From Pseudomonadota bacterium (GTDB taxonomy: Bacteria; Pseudomonadota; Alphaproteobacteria; Rhizobiales; Hyphomicrobiaceae), in contig JAFECG010000020.1 in the NCBI GenBank assembly GCA_018242215.1, positions 1-64,000 on the forward strand: a stretch of 64,000 bases of DNA. Direction: 5' to 3'. Below, in pieces: positions 37,218 to 45,916 of this stretch (the first letter of the stretch is position 1; each line of letters starts with the position of its first letter). A program made the translations under genes and the position numbers. The notes under the pieces were generated by a model. That model was not told the origin of the DNA and searched no databases. It saw only the letters and a list, made by a program, of their open reading frames with translations.

Positions 37218-38696
37218 TCAAAATAGTGAGCCCTGTCCGCCTCGCCCACTCGTCTTTTGTCGCGGTGCTTTGCCGGAACGCACTTCCGGTTTCGCGGCGT
37301 CAGGCTTGTCTCCGGGATTCTCGGGACCACTCGCGGTGGCTCCGATCCGCCCGTCCGAAAACTCGATGTTAAGCATGGCACCAGCGGTAACGGCTCTCGC
37401 ATGGCGGACCGTTTGTCCTGTCTCGTTGCGCACGAGCGCGAAGCCGCGAGAAAGAACGCTGTGATAACCCAATGACTTGAGCAGCTCCGCCTTGCCGTCG
37501 AGAACGCGGCGGCTGACTGCAATGCGGTTCATCAAAGCGCGGGTAGCGCGGCGTTCCAGCACTTCGACCCGCTCCGCGCATCTGGAATGTTTCTGAAGTA
37601 TCGGCGCCGTCGACAGGCGTCCGCTGACGCGCGCAAGCCGGGTTGCATGGACGCGCGTATTGGCAAGGAGCGCACGCGACAAGCGTCGATCGACCGCATC
37701 GAACCGCTGGCGCGGGAGGGCGACGAGATCCTGCAATTTCGGAAGCCCGCGCGATGAGGCTTTGAGATGCGTGCGGGCGCTTTCGAGCGCGCGGCGAACG
37801 GCCGTCCGCTTGCGCAGCATCAATTTTTCGACGGTCTCGATCAGTTCGGAATATTTCGGCACAGCCCATTCGGCTGCCTTCGTCGGCGTCGGGGCGCGAG
37901 CATCGGCGACGAGATCGATCAAGGTCCAGTCGGTCTCGTGCCCAACCGCAGAGATCAGCGGAATTTGGCTTTCTGCGACGGCGCGGACGACGATTTCCTC
38001 GTTGAAGCTCCAGAGGTCTTCGAGGCTGCCGCCGCCGCGCGCCACGATCAGGACGTCGGGCCGGGGAATTTTTCCATCGGCCTCGAGTGCGTTGAAGCCG
38101 CGGATCGCGGCCGCGACTTCGGCGGCGCTCCCTTCGCCCTGAACGCGAACGGGCCACAACAGAACGCACGCCGGATAGCGTTCATTGAAACCGTGGAGCA
38201 TGTCGCGAATGACTGCGCCGGTCGGCGACGTCACGATCCCGATGATCTTTGGCAGGAAGGGCCGCGGCTTCTTTCGCGCTTCATCGAAGAGGCCTTCGGC
38301 GGTGAATTTTCGTTTGCGCTCTTCTAAAAGCGCCATTAGCGCGCCCGCACCTGCAGGTTCGAGCGATTCGATGACGATCTGGTATTTCGACGAACCAGGG
38401 AACGTCGTGATCTTACCCTGAGCAATGACCTCCATGCCCTCTTCGGGCTTGAAGCGCAGGCGGCCGAACGAGCCCTTCCAGATGACGGCCTCGATCTTCG
38501 CCTTGTCGTCCTTCAGGGCAAAATAGCAGTGTCCGGAGGCGTGGGGTCCGCGATAGCCTGAAATTTCCCCCCTGAGCCGCACGTAGCCGAAGCCGTCCTC
38601 AAGCGCGCGCTTGATAGCGCCGGATAGCTCGGAGACCGAGAATTCCAGAGCATTGCCGCCGGGGCGGGCTTCACGGGTGTTTGGAATGGAATTCAA
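37218..38696 (-). CDS. xseA: Exodeoxyribonuclease VII large subunit
   Basis: A 492-residue XseA. The N-terminal OB fold is [20 protein letters not shown], with [20 protein letters not shown]. The catalytic region is [37 protein letters not shown] and [21 protein letters not shown] long coiled coil follows, then the conserved end [20 protein letters not shown]. No in-frame ATG exists at the right place; a TTG at 38696 is the likely start and the frame further upstream overlaps the purD promoter. The tail after residue 450 is basic and low-complexity. Confidence 0.9.
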   Translation of the reverse strand: MNSIPNTREARPGGNALEFSVSELSGAIKRALEDGFGYVRLRGEISGYRGPHASGHCYFALKDDKAKIEAVIWKGSFGRLRFKPEEGMEVIAQGKITTFPGSSKYQIVIESLEPAGAGALMALLEERKRKFTAEGLFDEARKKPRPFLPKIIGIVTSPTGAVIRDMLHGFNERYPACVLLWPVRVQGEGSAAEVAAAIRGFNALEADGKIPRPDVLIVARGGGSLEDLWSFNEEIVVRAVAESQIPLISAVGHETDWTLIDLVADARAPTPTKAAEWAVPKYSELIETVEKLMLRKRTAVRRALESARTHLKASSRGLPKLQDLVALPRQRFDAVDRRLSRALLANTRVHATRLARVSGRLSTAPILQKHSRCAERVEVLERRATRALMNRIAVSRRVLDGKAELLKSLGYHSVLSRGFALVRNETGQTVRHARAVTAGAMLNIEFSDGRIGATASGPENPGDKPDAAKPEVRSGKAPRQKTSGRGGQGSLF

Positions 38697-38738
38697 GAGT
38701 TTACTGTTCTCTTTCGCGGTCTTGCTTGTTTCTCGGCC

Positions 38739-38760
38739 GATGCTACACGGGATGCTACAC
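38739..38760. promoter_or_regulatory. Tandem GATGCTACAC repeats between xseA and purD
   Basis: GATGCTACAC occurs at 38739-38748 and again at 38751-38760, a 12 bp period. They lie in the 92 bp divergent gap, 29-50 bp before the purD ATG. A TTGCTT at 38722 sits a promoter-like distance before the first copy. They could be a regulator site or promoter elements. Confidence 0.4.
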
Positions 38761-38788
38761 TGAGACCCGGATTGCAACAGGCGACCTG

Positions 38789-40066
38789 ATGAACGTTTTA
38801 CTCCTCGGCTCCGGCGGCCGCGAGCATGCCCTCGCCTGGGCCCTGAGCGCGAGCCCTCTCTTGACGAAACTCTTCTGTGCACCAGGCAATGCGGGTATTG
38901 CCGAGGTCGCACAATGCATTCCGCTCGATCCCGCGAACCAGGGTGCCATCATCGAATTCTGTCGGGATGAGCGAATCGAACTCGTGGTGATCGGCCCGGA
39001 GGCGCCTCTCGTCGCAGGGCTCGGCGATGCACTCGGGGTATCGGGCATCCGTTACTTCGGACCGACCAAAAGTGCCGCGCGGTTGGAAGGGTCAAAGGGT
39101 TTCACCAAGGATCTTTGCCGGGTGGCCGGAATACCGACAGCCGCTTATGGCCGTTTCATGGATCTCGAAGCCGCGAAAACGTATCTTGCGTCGCAGAGCA
39201 TTCCGATCGTGATCAAGGCAGACGGGCTTGCAGCCGGGAAGGGCGTCGTCATCGCGGAGACGCGGGCCGATGCCCAAGCGGCCGTCGAAGCATGTCTTTC
39301 AGGCATTTTCGGCGCGGCGGGCGCTGAAGTCGTCATCGAGGAATTCCTGACGGGCGAGGAGGCGAGTTTCTTCGCGCTCTGCGACGGCGTTACAGCGTTG
39401 CCACTGGCCTCCGCGCAAGATCACAAGCGCGTCGGCGAAGGCGACACTGGACCGAACACCGGCGGCATGGGCGCTTATTCTCCGGCTCCGGTCATGTCGG
39501 CGGAAATGACCGAGCGCGTGATGAACGAGATCATCCATCCCACAGTCAGGGAGATGGCGGCACGCGGGACGCCGTTCAAGGGTGTGCTGTTCGCAGGTTT
39601 GATGATCACCGCGACAGGCCCCAAACTCATCGAATACAATGTTCGTTTCGGCGATCCCGAGACGCAGGTCTTGATGATGCGGCTCAAGTCCGATTTGCTG
39701 GCGGCGCTGCTCGCGACGACCGACGGCGTGCTGCAGAATTTCGATATGCGCTGGAGTGATGACGCCGCACTCACTGTCGTCATGGCGGCAAAGGGCTATC
39801 CGGGGACGCCCGAGAAGGGCACCGAGATCAAAGGCCTCGAGCTTGCGAAAGCAGTTCCGAATGTCGAGATTTTCCATGCCGGAACGCGGCGGGATGGCGA
39901 CCGGATCGTCGCCGACGGTGGCCGCGTGTTGAATGTCACGGGGCGCGGAAAAACGGTGCAGGAGGCGCGCGACGCTGCCTATGCGGCTATCGCGAAGATC
40001 GACTGGCCCGGCGGATTTTATCGCAGAGACATCGGGTGGCGCGCATTGCAGCGCGTGAAGAGCTAA
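38789..40066 (+). CDS. purD: Phosphoribosylamine-glycine ligase
   Basis: A 425-residue ATP-grasp enzyme for the second step of purine synthesis. It starts [20 protein letters not shown], followed by [53 protein letters not shown] and the signature [12 protein letters not shown]. The longer upstream frame lies in the promoter and was cut back to this ATG. It is divergent from xseA. Confidence 0.96.
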   Translation: MNVLLLGSGGREHALAWALSASPLLTKLFCAPGNAGIAEVAQCIPLDPANQGAIIEFCRDERIELVVIGPEAPLVAGLGDALGVSGIRYFGPTKSAARLEGSKGFTKDLCRVAGIPTAAYGRFMDLEAAKTYLASQSIPIVIKADGLAAGKGVVIAETRADAQAAVEACLSGIFGAAGAEVVIEEFLTGEEASFFALCDGVTALPLASAQDHKRVGEGDTGPNTGGMGAYSPAPVMSAEMTERVMNEIIHPTVREMAARGTPFKGVLFAGLMITATGPKLIEYNVRFGDPETQVLMMRLKSDLLAALLATTDGVLQNFDMRWSDDAALTVVMAAKGYPGTPEKGTEIKGLELAKAVPNVEIFHAGTRRDGDRIVADGGRVLNVTGRGKTVQEARDAAYAAIAKIDWPGGFYRRDIGWRALQRVKS

Positions 40067-40092
40067 AGGGCAACGGGCGGACAGCGGAGCGC

Positions 40093-41085
40093 ATGGCGGC
40101 GAAGACAGTCGAATCCTCATCGGCGAATGGCAAGCTTCCGGCGCGGACACCGACAATCGGGCTGGCACTGGGCGGCGGCGGTGCTCGCGGCCTTGCACAC
40201 ATCGCCATGCTCGAAGCCTTCGACGAGCTTGGGCTGAAGCCGAACGTCATTGCCGGGACGTCGATCGGGGCGATCTACGGCGCGGCATATGCATCCGGGA
40301 TCTCTGGCAGGGATCTACGCGAGCATACGCGCTATATTCTTTCGCAACGGCTCGGTCTCATTCGCGATCTTTTCATCCGGACGGCGCAGCCTTTCCAGCG
40401 GCTCCTGAGCGTCTTCGGCGCACGGAGCGCCATCCTCGATCCTGCGACGGTTCTCGATGTCATCCTGCCGCGCGAGGTGAAAGAGACATTCGCGCAATGC
40501 GATATTCCGCTGAAGATCGTCGCTTCGGATTTTTACGATCAGGAATCGAAGGTTTTCACGGAAGGGATGCTCCGCCCAGCGGTTGCCGCGAGCATGGCGC
40601 TGCCCGTGATTTTTCAGCCTGTCATTTTCGAAGGGCGCGCGCTGATCGACGGCGGCCTGACGAACCCGCTGCCGTTCGACCTGTTGTTGCCGGAAACCGA
40701 CATCGTCGTCGCGATCGACGTTTCGGGTGCGCCGGTCCCTGATCCGAGACGGGTCGCGCCGACGGCGTTCGCCGCGCTGTTCTCAAGCGCATTTCTGTTC
40801 GAACGGACCATCGTGAGAGAGAAGCTCAAAGCGCGGCAGCCTGATATTCTGATCAGTGCCGGGACGAGCCAATTCCAGGTTTTGGATTTCCTGAAGTGCG
40901 ATGACATTCTCGCTGCGGCAGAGCCGGCGAAAGAACGCCTGAAGCAGCAACTTTCGCGCGTGCTTTCCGTCGAGACGTTGCCGGTGCTCGAAAGCGCGGA
41001 AGCGGAACCGCTGCCGTTGCCGCCGCCGAAACGGAAAAAGCGCCGCCTGCTTCCACGTCCGCGCAAGGACGGGCAGGCGGAATAA
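40093..41085 (+). CDS. Patatin-like phospholipase
   Basis: A 330-residue patatin-family protein. The oxyanion loop is GGGGARG (27-33), the nucleophile GTSIG has Ser57, and the dyad aspartate is in DGGLTNPLPFD (Asp186). The C-terminus is Pro-rich and then very basic (PPPKRKKRRLLPRPRKDG), which could bind membrane lipid or nucleic acid. The ATG at 40093 has GGAG three bases upstream. It lies 26 bp after purD and is probably co-transcribed. Lipid substrate unknown. Confidence 0.85.
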   Translation: MAAKTVESSSANGKLPARTPTIGLALGGGGARGLAHIAMLEAFDELGLKPNVIAGTSIGAIYGAAYASGISGRDLREHTRYILSQRLGLIRDLFIRTAQPFQRLLSVFGARSAILDPATVLDVILPREVKETFAQCDIPLKIVASDFYDQESKVFTEGMLRPAVAASMALPVIFQPVIFEGRALIDGGLTNPLPFDLLLPETDIVVAIDVSGAPVPDPRRVAPTAFAALFSSAFLFERTIVREKLKARQPDILISAGTSQFQVLDFLKCDDILAAAEPAKERLKQQLSRVLSVETLPVLESAEAEPLPLPPPKRKKRRLLPRPRKDGQAE

Positions 41086-41093
41086 AATCAGCC

Positions 41094-41177
41094 GTCATCC
41101 TCGGCTTCATACCGAAGTCCATTTTATGGCTTGCTTCGTCGCGCCGTGAACCCTCCGGACGAGCGCCAGGACGACAG
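41094..41177. repeat. Dispersed palindromic repeat, copy 2
   Basis: It begins GTCATCCTCGGCTTCATACC, almost identical to the first 20 bases of the copy at 15331, and ends GGACGAGCGCCAGGACGAC. It sits between the convergent 3' ends of the patatin gene and tadA. Confidence 0.65.
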
Positions 41178-41186
41178 GTAACGGCA

Positions 41187-41648
41187 TCAATCACGCCGGG
41201 CGGCGAAGAAATCCCTCAGCAGAGCGACTGCTTCGGCTTCCATGATGCCGGGATAGATCTCGGGACTGTGATGGCATGTGGGCTGGCTGAAGATGCGCGC
41301 GCCCTGCTCGATGCCGCCGCCTTTCGGATCGCTTGCCGCGTAGTAAAGCCGTTTCAGGCGCGCGAAGGAAATCGCCGCAGCACACATCGGGCAGGGTTCG
41401 AGCGTCACGTAAAGGCTGCAGCTAACGAGGCGCTCGTCTCCAATCTCGGCACATGCAGCACGGATCGCCAGCATTTCGGCATGGGCGGTCGGGTCGTTCA
41501 ACTCGCGCGTACGATTGCCCGCTGCCGCCATGACGCGGCCCTCCGCGGATACGACCACGGCGCCAATCGGCACCTCGCCGCGTGCAGCTGCCCCTTCCGC
41601 TTCGGAAAGCGCGCGTGCCATATGGCTTATGGCGTCCTTCGATGTCAT
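41187..41648 (-). CDS. tadA: tRNA-specific adenosine deaminase
   Basis: A 153-residue zinc deaminase making inosine at the wobble position of tRNA-Arg(ACG). It has the zinc and catalytic motif HAEMLAIRAAC and the PCPMCAAAI cysteine pair. The ATG at 41648 is chosen; the upstream frame has no conserved sequence. It is divergent from rluB with 35 bp between starts, an arrangement common in alphaproteobacteria. Confidence 0.94.
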   Translation of the reverse strand: MTSKDAISHMARALSEAEGAAARGEVPIGAVVVSAEGRVMAAAGNRTRELNDPTAHAEMLAIRAACAEIGDERLVSCSLYVTLEPCPMCAAAISFARLKRLYYAASDPKGGGIEQGARIFSQPTCHHSPEIYPGIMEAEAVALLRDFFAARRD

Positions 41649-41683
41649 AAGCTCGCTTCGCTCCTGAGAGTCCAAATCCGAAG

Positions 41684-42571
41684 ATGCCCAAGCCACCACA
41701 ACGACCAAGGCAGCAACGCTCCAACACGCCGCAGACGTCAGTGCCACCGCCCGCCGGCCGAGACGGCCCTATGCGGATTGCGAAAGCCATGGCGCGTGCT
41801 GGGCTTTGCTCACGCCGCGAAGCCGAACGCTGGATCGCCGACGGGCGGGTCAGCGTCAATGGCAAGCTGCTGAAGACACCCGCAATCGAGGTCAAGCCCG
41901 GCGACAAAGTGATCGTCGACGGCAAGCCGCTGCCTTCTGCGGAGCCGCCACAGCTCTGGCGTTACCACAAGCCGAAGGGCGTCGTCACGACGCATTCCGA
42001 TCCCGAAGGCCGGCCAACAGTGTTCGAAAAACTGCCGCCGGAGATGCCGCGCGTCATTTCGATCGGGCGGCTTGATTTCAACACCGAAGGCCTGCTGCTC
42101 TTAACCAATGATGGCGCGCTCGCCCGTCATATGGAGCTGCCGATCAACGGCTGGGTGCGGCGCTACCGCGTTCGCGCCAAGGGCCGGGTCGCGCCGGACG
42201 ATCTCGCGAAGCTCAAGGACGGGATCACCATCGACGGCGTGAACTACGGGCCGGTGGAAGCGATGGTCGACAGCGTGCAGGGCGCAAACACGTGGCTCAC
42301 GATTGCAATCCGCGAAGGCAAGAACCGTGAGGTGCGTAACGTGCTCGCGCATCTTGGGCTCACCGTGAACCGCCTGATCCGCGTCTCATTCGGGCCGTTC
42401 CAGCTTCTCGATCTGCAGCCGGGCGCGGTAGAAGCCGTGCGCCGGAAGGTTCTCGTTGCGCAGCTTGGACCGAAAGCAGCGCAGGCGCTTGGCCTTTCTG
42501 AAAGTCCCGAGGAGCGCAAAGTTCGCCAGGCTGGCGGCAAGGGACCTGTCGAAAAGGACGGACGATCGTGA
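41684..42571 (+). CDS. rluB: 23S rRNA pseudouridine synthase of the RluB/RsuA group
   Basis: A 295-residue protein. A Pro/Gln/Arg-rich N-terminus (about 1-28) is followed by an S4 RNA-binding domain (RIAKAMARAGLCSRREAERW). The synthase domain carries the catalytic motif GRLDFNTEGLLLLTNDG and the late REGKNREVRNVLAHLGLTVN signature. RluB, RluE or RluF specificity cannot be fixed from the sequence alone. The rsmD start follows by 127 bp. Confidence 0.88.
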   Translation: MPKPPQRPRQQRSNTPQTSVPPPAGRDGPMRIAKAMARAGLCSRREAERWIADGRVSVNGKLLKTPAIEVKPGDKVIVDGKPLPSAEPPQLWRYHKPKGVVTTHSDPEGRPTVFEKLPPEMPRVISIGRLDFNTEGLLLLTNDGALARHMELPINGWVRRYRVRAKGRVAPDDLAKLKDGITIDGVNYGPVEAMVDSVQGANTWLTIAIREGKNREVRNVLAHLGLTVNRLIRVSFGPFQLLDLQPGAVEAVRRKVLVAQLGPKAAQALGLSESPEERKVRQAGGKGPVEKDGRS

Positions 42572-42698
42572 AAACCCGCCAATTGTCATCGCAGCCGAAA
42601 CGGAGCGAAGCGGCGGGGCCGAGGGCGCCGCTAGATTGTCTCTCGGTGCCGGGTCTTCCCCAGCTCACGGCCCGGCTCGCCGGGGATCACAGTTTCAC

Positions 42699-43259
42699 AT
42701 GAGAGTCGTCGCCGGACGATTTCGCGGCCGAGCCTTGCAGGCGCCGGACGACATGAAGATTCGCCCGACATCCGACCGGGTGCGTGAAAGCGTATTCAAT
42801 ATTCTGGCGCACGGCATCGAAGGCTTTTCGCTCGATGGCGCACGGGTGATCGACCTTTTCGCCGGGACAGGAGCGCTCGGTATTGAAGCCATTTCCCGTG
42901 GAGCAGCCTATTGCCTGTTCGTGGAGGAAGCTCCCGAAGCGCGCGCGTTGATCCGCAAGAACGTGGAGGCGTTGGGCCTGATGGGCGAGACGCGCATCTT
43001 CCGCCGCGATGCGACCGACCTTGGACCTGCCGGCAACATGGAGCCTTACCGTCTCGCTTTTCTCGATCCGCCTTACGGCAAAGGACTCGGCGAAAAAGCG
43101 CTTTCGGGGCTCGCGGACGGCGGCTGGCTGACGCCCAGCGCGATCTGCATTCTGGAAGAGCGTGCAGGAACAGAAGTCGATATTCCTTCGGCATTCACCG
43201 TGCTCGATACGCGCACTTACGGTGATACGGAAATCAGATTTCTGCGCTTCGCGGCATAG
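42699..43259 (+). CDS. rsmD: 16S rRNA (guanine-966-N2)-methyltransferase
   Basis: A 186-residue enzyme. It starts MRVVAGRFRGRALQAPDDMK, then RPTSDRVRESVFNIL, the SAM-binding VIDLFAGTGALGIEAISRGA and the catalytic FLDPPYGKGL. A longer open frame from 42456 overlaps rluB and is not used. Its 3' end overlaps the convergent sugar transporter by 43 bp. Confidence 0.94.
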   Translation: MRVVAGRFRGRALQAPDDMKIRPTSDRVRESVFNILAHGIEGFSLDGARVIDLFAGTGALGIEAISRGAAYCLFVEEAPEARALIRKNVEALGLMGETRIFRRDATDLGPAGNMEPYRLAFLDPPYGKGLGEKALSGLADGGWLTPSAICILEERAGTEVDIPSAFTVLDTRTYGDTEIRFLRFAA

Positions 43260-44506
43260 CCTGCCACTCCGTAGAAGAAGATATAGATGTAGCTCGGCAC
43301 AGCCAACAGCGCATAGGCGAGTTGGAATTCGACATGCTCTTTCAGCAGTCCGAAGGCGTAAGGCATCAGCGCGCCGCCCGAGATCGCCATGATCAACAAT
43401 GCTGAGCCCGTCTCGGTTCGGGGGCCCAAGCCGCGGATCGCGAGGGGGAAGATGGCGGGCCACATCATCGCGTTCGCGAAGCCAAGGCTGGCGATGAAGG
43501 CGACGGACGCATAACCGGATGTCAGATAGGCACCAATCGTCAACACGATGCCCAGCGCTGCCGAGAGTGCAAGATAGCTCTGTTGCGATACAAGCCGCGG
43601 AATGACGAGCAAGCCCGCAACATAGCCGGCAAGCATGGCGGTCAGCGTATAAGACGTCAAAAACCGCGTTGCCGAGATGGGCAATCCGAAGCCCGCGCCA
43701 TAGAGGCCAATCGCGTCACCCGCCATTACCTCGACGCCAACATACAGGAACAGGCATGCGACCCCGAGCCAGAGATGCGGGAAGCCGAAGATGCTTGGTT
43801 CGTCCTCAGAGATCGCCTCATCCGTTTGATGCAGGCGAATGTCCGGCAAACTCGAACGAGCGATCCAAAGCCCGAGCAACGCCAGCAGAACCGCCATCAG
43901 CAAATAAGGCCCATGCACGCGTCCGGCGAATGCATCGAGCATGGTTTCGCGGGCTTCGGGCGTCGCCGCTTTTGCGACGTCGGCATCGAACGTGTCGACG
44001 CCTTTCAGGACCAAGGCCGCAAAGATGAAGGGCGCTATGACGCCCGCAAACTTATGACAGATCCCCATGACGGCGATGCGGCGCGCCGCGCTTTCATGCG
44101 GGCCCAAAATGCACACGTATGGGTTTGACGCCGTCTGCAAAAGCGACAGTCCGGCACCAGTCACGAACAGTCCGGTGAGAGCGCCTGGATACTCGCGCAT
44201 CGTCGTGAACTGCCCGAACAGCACCGAACCGAAAGCCATCACATAGAGGCCGATCGCCATGCCCTGTTTCATGCCCGTCCGCCGCAAAATCGACGACGCC
44301 GGGAGCGCCAGGAAAAAATAGGACAGATAGAACGCCATCGGGACGAGGAAGGCGTTCAGGTCATCGAGGTTGAAGGCGAGCTTAACGAAGGTGATCAACG
44401 GGCCGTTGAGCCACGTCACGAAGCCGAAAATGAAGAACAGAATGCCGATCGTGAGGATGGCCGCCGGCCCGCCTTCGTCGGCTTTATTCGGGCCTCTGCC
44501 GTTCAC
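43217..44506 (-). CDS. Sugar MFS transporter (FucP/GluP family)
   Basis: A 429-residue protein with about 12 membrane helices. It has the FucP-type opening TIGILFFIFGFVTWLNGPLI, YFFLALPASSILRRTGMKQG, LLQTASNPYVCILGP and HKFAGVIAPFIFAALV. The family takes up fucose, glucose or galactose by proton symport. GTG at 44506 with AGGGG eight bases upstream is the chosen start. The longer frame upstream is not conserved. It stands alone; no sugar-catabolic gene is nearby. Confidence 0.85.
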   Translation of the reverse strand: MNGRGPNKADEGGPAAILTIGILFFIFGFVTWLNGPLITFVKLAFNLDDLNAFLVPMAFYLSYFFLALPASSILRRTGMKQGMAIGLYVMAFGSVLFGQFTTMREYPGALTGLFVTGAGLSLLQTASNPYVCILGPHESAARRIAVMGICHKFAGVIAPFIFAALVLKGVDTFDADVAKAATPEARETMLDAFAGRVHGPYLLMAVLLALLGLWIARSSLPDIRLHQTDEAISEDEPSIFGFPHLWLGVACLFLYVGVEVMAGDAIGLYGAGFGLPISATRFLTSYTLTAMLAGYVAGLLVIPRLVSQQSYLALSAALGIVLTIGAYLTSGYASVAFIASLGFANAMMWPAIFPLAIRGLGPRTETGSALLIMAISGGALMPYAFGLLKEHVEFQLAYALLAVPSYIYIFFYGVAGYAAKRRNLISVSP

Positions 44507-44834
44507 GTGAATACCCCTGGATGCCGGCTTGCGCCGGAAGGCCCGATGGACGCCAACGTTTCGACATTCGCGGTCCGGACCGGGATTTCCCTGATTAACT
44601 GCCCCGAAGACTACCTGAAAATGCGCGAAAAGCGACGTGCGGTCGCACGCTACAGCGTGTCGAAAAAGCACGTTTTCACCCCCAAAGCTTTTGATTTTTC
44701 TCAAAGCCCGTACTATGTCGAATAAGCGAAAAGGAATGACTTGACGAAAGTATACTTTTTCGCGCAACTATTAGCCGATAACCCGACTGGGTATCCGATG
44801 CCGGGGCCTTGAACCCCGTACGATTGGAGCCGCA
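44507..44834. other. Divergent intergenic region between the sugar transporter and bfd
   Basis: This 328 bp stretch is more AT-rich than its surroundings and must hold promoters for both genes. It contains the AAAGTATACTTT palindrome. A 72-codon forward frame (44507-44725) has no recognisable features and is not called. Confidence 0.5.
44747..44758. promoter_or_regulatory. Perfect 12-bp palindrome AAAGTATACTTT
   Basis: A perfect dyad next to a TTGACG hexamer (44741-44746), 77 bp before the bfd ATG. Flanks extend partly (GACG and CGC). It could be an operator for bfd or for the divergent sugar transporter. No regulator is nearby to assign it to. Confidence 0.35.
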
Positions 44835-45170
44835 ATGATTGTTTGCTCGTGCGCCGTAATCACTGATCGCGACATCGATGTCGCGGTTTCCGAAATCATG
44901 AGCATGGCTCCTGGCATTCTGCCGACCCCAGGCGTTGTGTTTCGTCACCTCGACAAAAAGATGAAGTGTTGCCGGTGCTCGCCCCTTACGGTGTCGGCCA
45001 TCTATGCGGCCATGGATCGTTTGGAGCGCACGACGCGGGTGTGCCCCTTTGCGCTCGCCGAGGCCCGAGCCCGCCTCGTTCGCATCGAAGAGCGTCGGGA
45101 GCGCCGTCAGCGCCGTATCGATGCCGAACATGCGCTCCGCAGCGCGCGACGCGATCGCGCCGTCGCCTAA
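44835..45170 (+). CDS. bfd: Bacterioferritin-associated ferredoxin-like 2Fe-2S protein
   Basis: A 111-residue protein. It has MIVCSCAVITDRDIDVAVSE at the start (Cys4, Cys6) and a second cysteine group KCCRC (45, 46, 48) in place of the usual C-x2-C. Bfd donates electrons to bacterioferritin to release stored iron, and bfr is the next gene. A long Arg/Glu-rich tail (about 75-111: EERRERRQRRIDAEHALRSA) makes it longer than typical Bfd (64). The CCRC spacing means ligand choice is uncertain. Confidence 0.82.
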   Translation: MIVCSCAVITDRDIDVAVSEIMSMAPGILPTPGVVFRHLDKKMKCCRCSPLTVSAIYAAMDRLERTTRVCPFALAEARARLVRIEERRERRQRRIDAEHALRSARRDRAVA

Positions 45171-45236
45171 CTTTCTGAATCCCATGTTGTTTCCGAAAGG
45201 TTGCGAGAATCCTCGCGACCCTCTGGTTAAACGCGC

Positions 45237-45265
45237 TTCAATCCGCTAGTTGTCTACTTTAGAAT
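45237..45265 (+). promoter_or_regulatory. Predicted bfr promoter
   Basis: TTCAAT (45237-45242), a 17 bp spacer, and TAGAAT (45260-45265). It lies about 60 bp before the bfr ATG, and its -10 element is inside the ICE box. Confidence 0.4.
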
Positions 45266-45274
45266 GTTTCTGGA
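45258..45274. promoter_or_regulatory. ICE box (Irr-binding site) before bfr
   Basis: TTTAGAA-TGT-TTCTGGA compares with the known rhizobial ICE consensus TTTAGAA-N3-TTCTAAA: the left arm is perfect and the right arm has five of seven matches. It overlaps the predicted -10 element. In Bradyrhizobium and Rhizobium, Irr represses iron-storage genes through such sites when iron is low. Confidence 0.65.
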
Positions 45275-45324
45275 TTTCAGGACGGAAGCATTTCAGGACA
45301 TCTCATTCGGCTTGGAGCGGCGCC

Positions 45325-45813
45325 ATGAAGGGCAACAAGGACGTCATAACCCGTCTCAACGAGGCACTGAAACTCGAACTGGGCGCCATCAACCAGTATT
45401 GGTTGCATTATCGTCTTCTCGACAACTGGGGATTCAAAAAGCTCGCGAAGAAGGAGCGCAAGGAATCGATCGAGGAAATGAATCATGCGGACCGCCTGAT
45501 CGACCGCATCATCTTCCTCGAGGGGCTGCCAAATCTACAGCACGTCGCGCCGCTGATGATCGGCGAGAACCTCAAGGAAGTTCTCGAGTGCGATCTCAAG
45601 GGCGAGCATATCGCGCGCGATCATTACAAGAAGTCGCGCGAGATCTGCCGCGACGCCGGTGACTACGTCACGATGCTGCTGTTCGAGGACCTTCTGAAGG
45701 ACGAAGAGGGCCACATCGATTTCCTCGAAACGCAGCTCGACCTTCTCGCCAAGATCGGCGTCGAGAACTACGGCCAGCTCAACGCCGAGAGCGCGAACGG
45801 CGACGACGATTGA
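45325..45813 (+). CDS. bfr: Bacterioferritin
   Basis: A 162-residue iron-storage subunit expected to form a 24-mer with haem. All ferroxidase ligands are at E. coli positions: Glu18, Glu51, His54, Glu94, Glu127, His130. The haem ligand Met52 is present too. The ATG at 45325 has GGAG seven bases upstream. It follows bfd by 154 bp and has its own promoter with an ICE box, so iron control through Irr is likely. Confidence 0.96.
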   Translation: MKGNKDVITRLNEALKLELGAINQYWLHYRLLDNWGFKKLAKKERKESIEEMNHADRLIDRIIFLEGLPNLQHVAPLMIGENLKEVLECDLKGEHIARDHYKKSREICRDAGDYVTMLLFEDLLKDEEGHIDFLETQLDLLAKIGVENYGQLNAESANGDDD

Positions 45814-45842
45814 TCAGCCGGCCGTCGGCCGAATTACTGTGA

Positions 45843-45872
45843 CCTCATCCTCGGCTTAACGCCGGGGATGAT
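45843..45872. repeat. Dispersed palindromic repeat, copy 3
   Basis: TCATCCTCGGC, a five-base loop, then GCCGGGGATGA: a near-perfect 11-bp hairpin between the convergent bfr and mutL 3' ends. An outer pair, CCGGCCG (near 45818) with CGGCCGG (near 45873), surrounds it. It may serve as a bidirectional terminator. Confidence 0.65.
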
Positions 45873-45916
45873 CGGCCGGTATCAGGGCGATGCGGGCTTC
45901 ACCAGTTGAAAATGAT

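Noticed and set aside
44507-44725. 72-codon forward frame beside the sugar transporter
   Set aside because: No recognisable domain or ribosome-binding site, and it lies in an AT-rich divergent promoter region.
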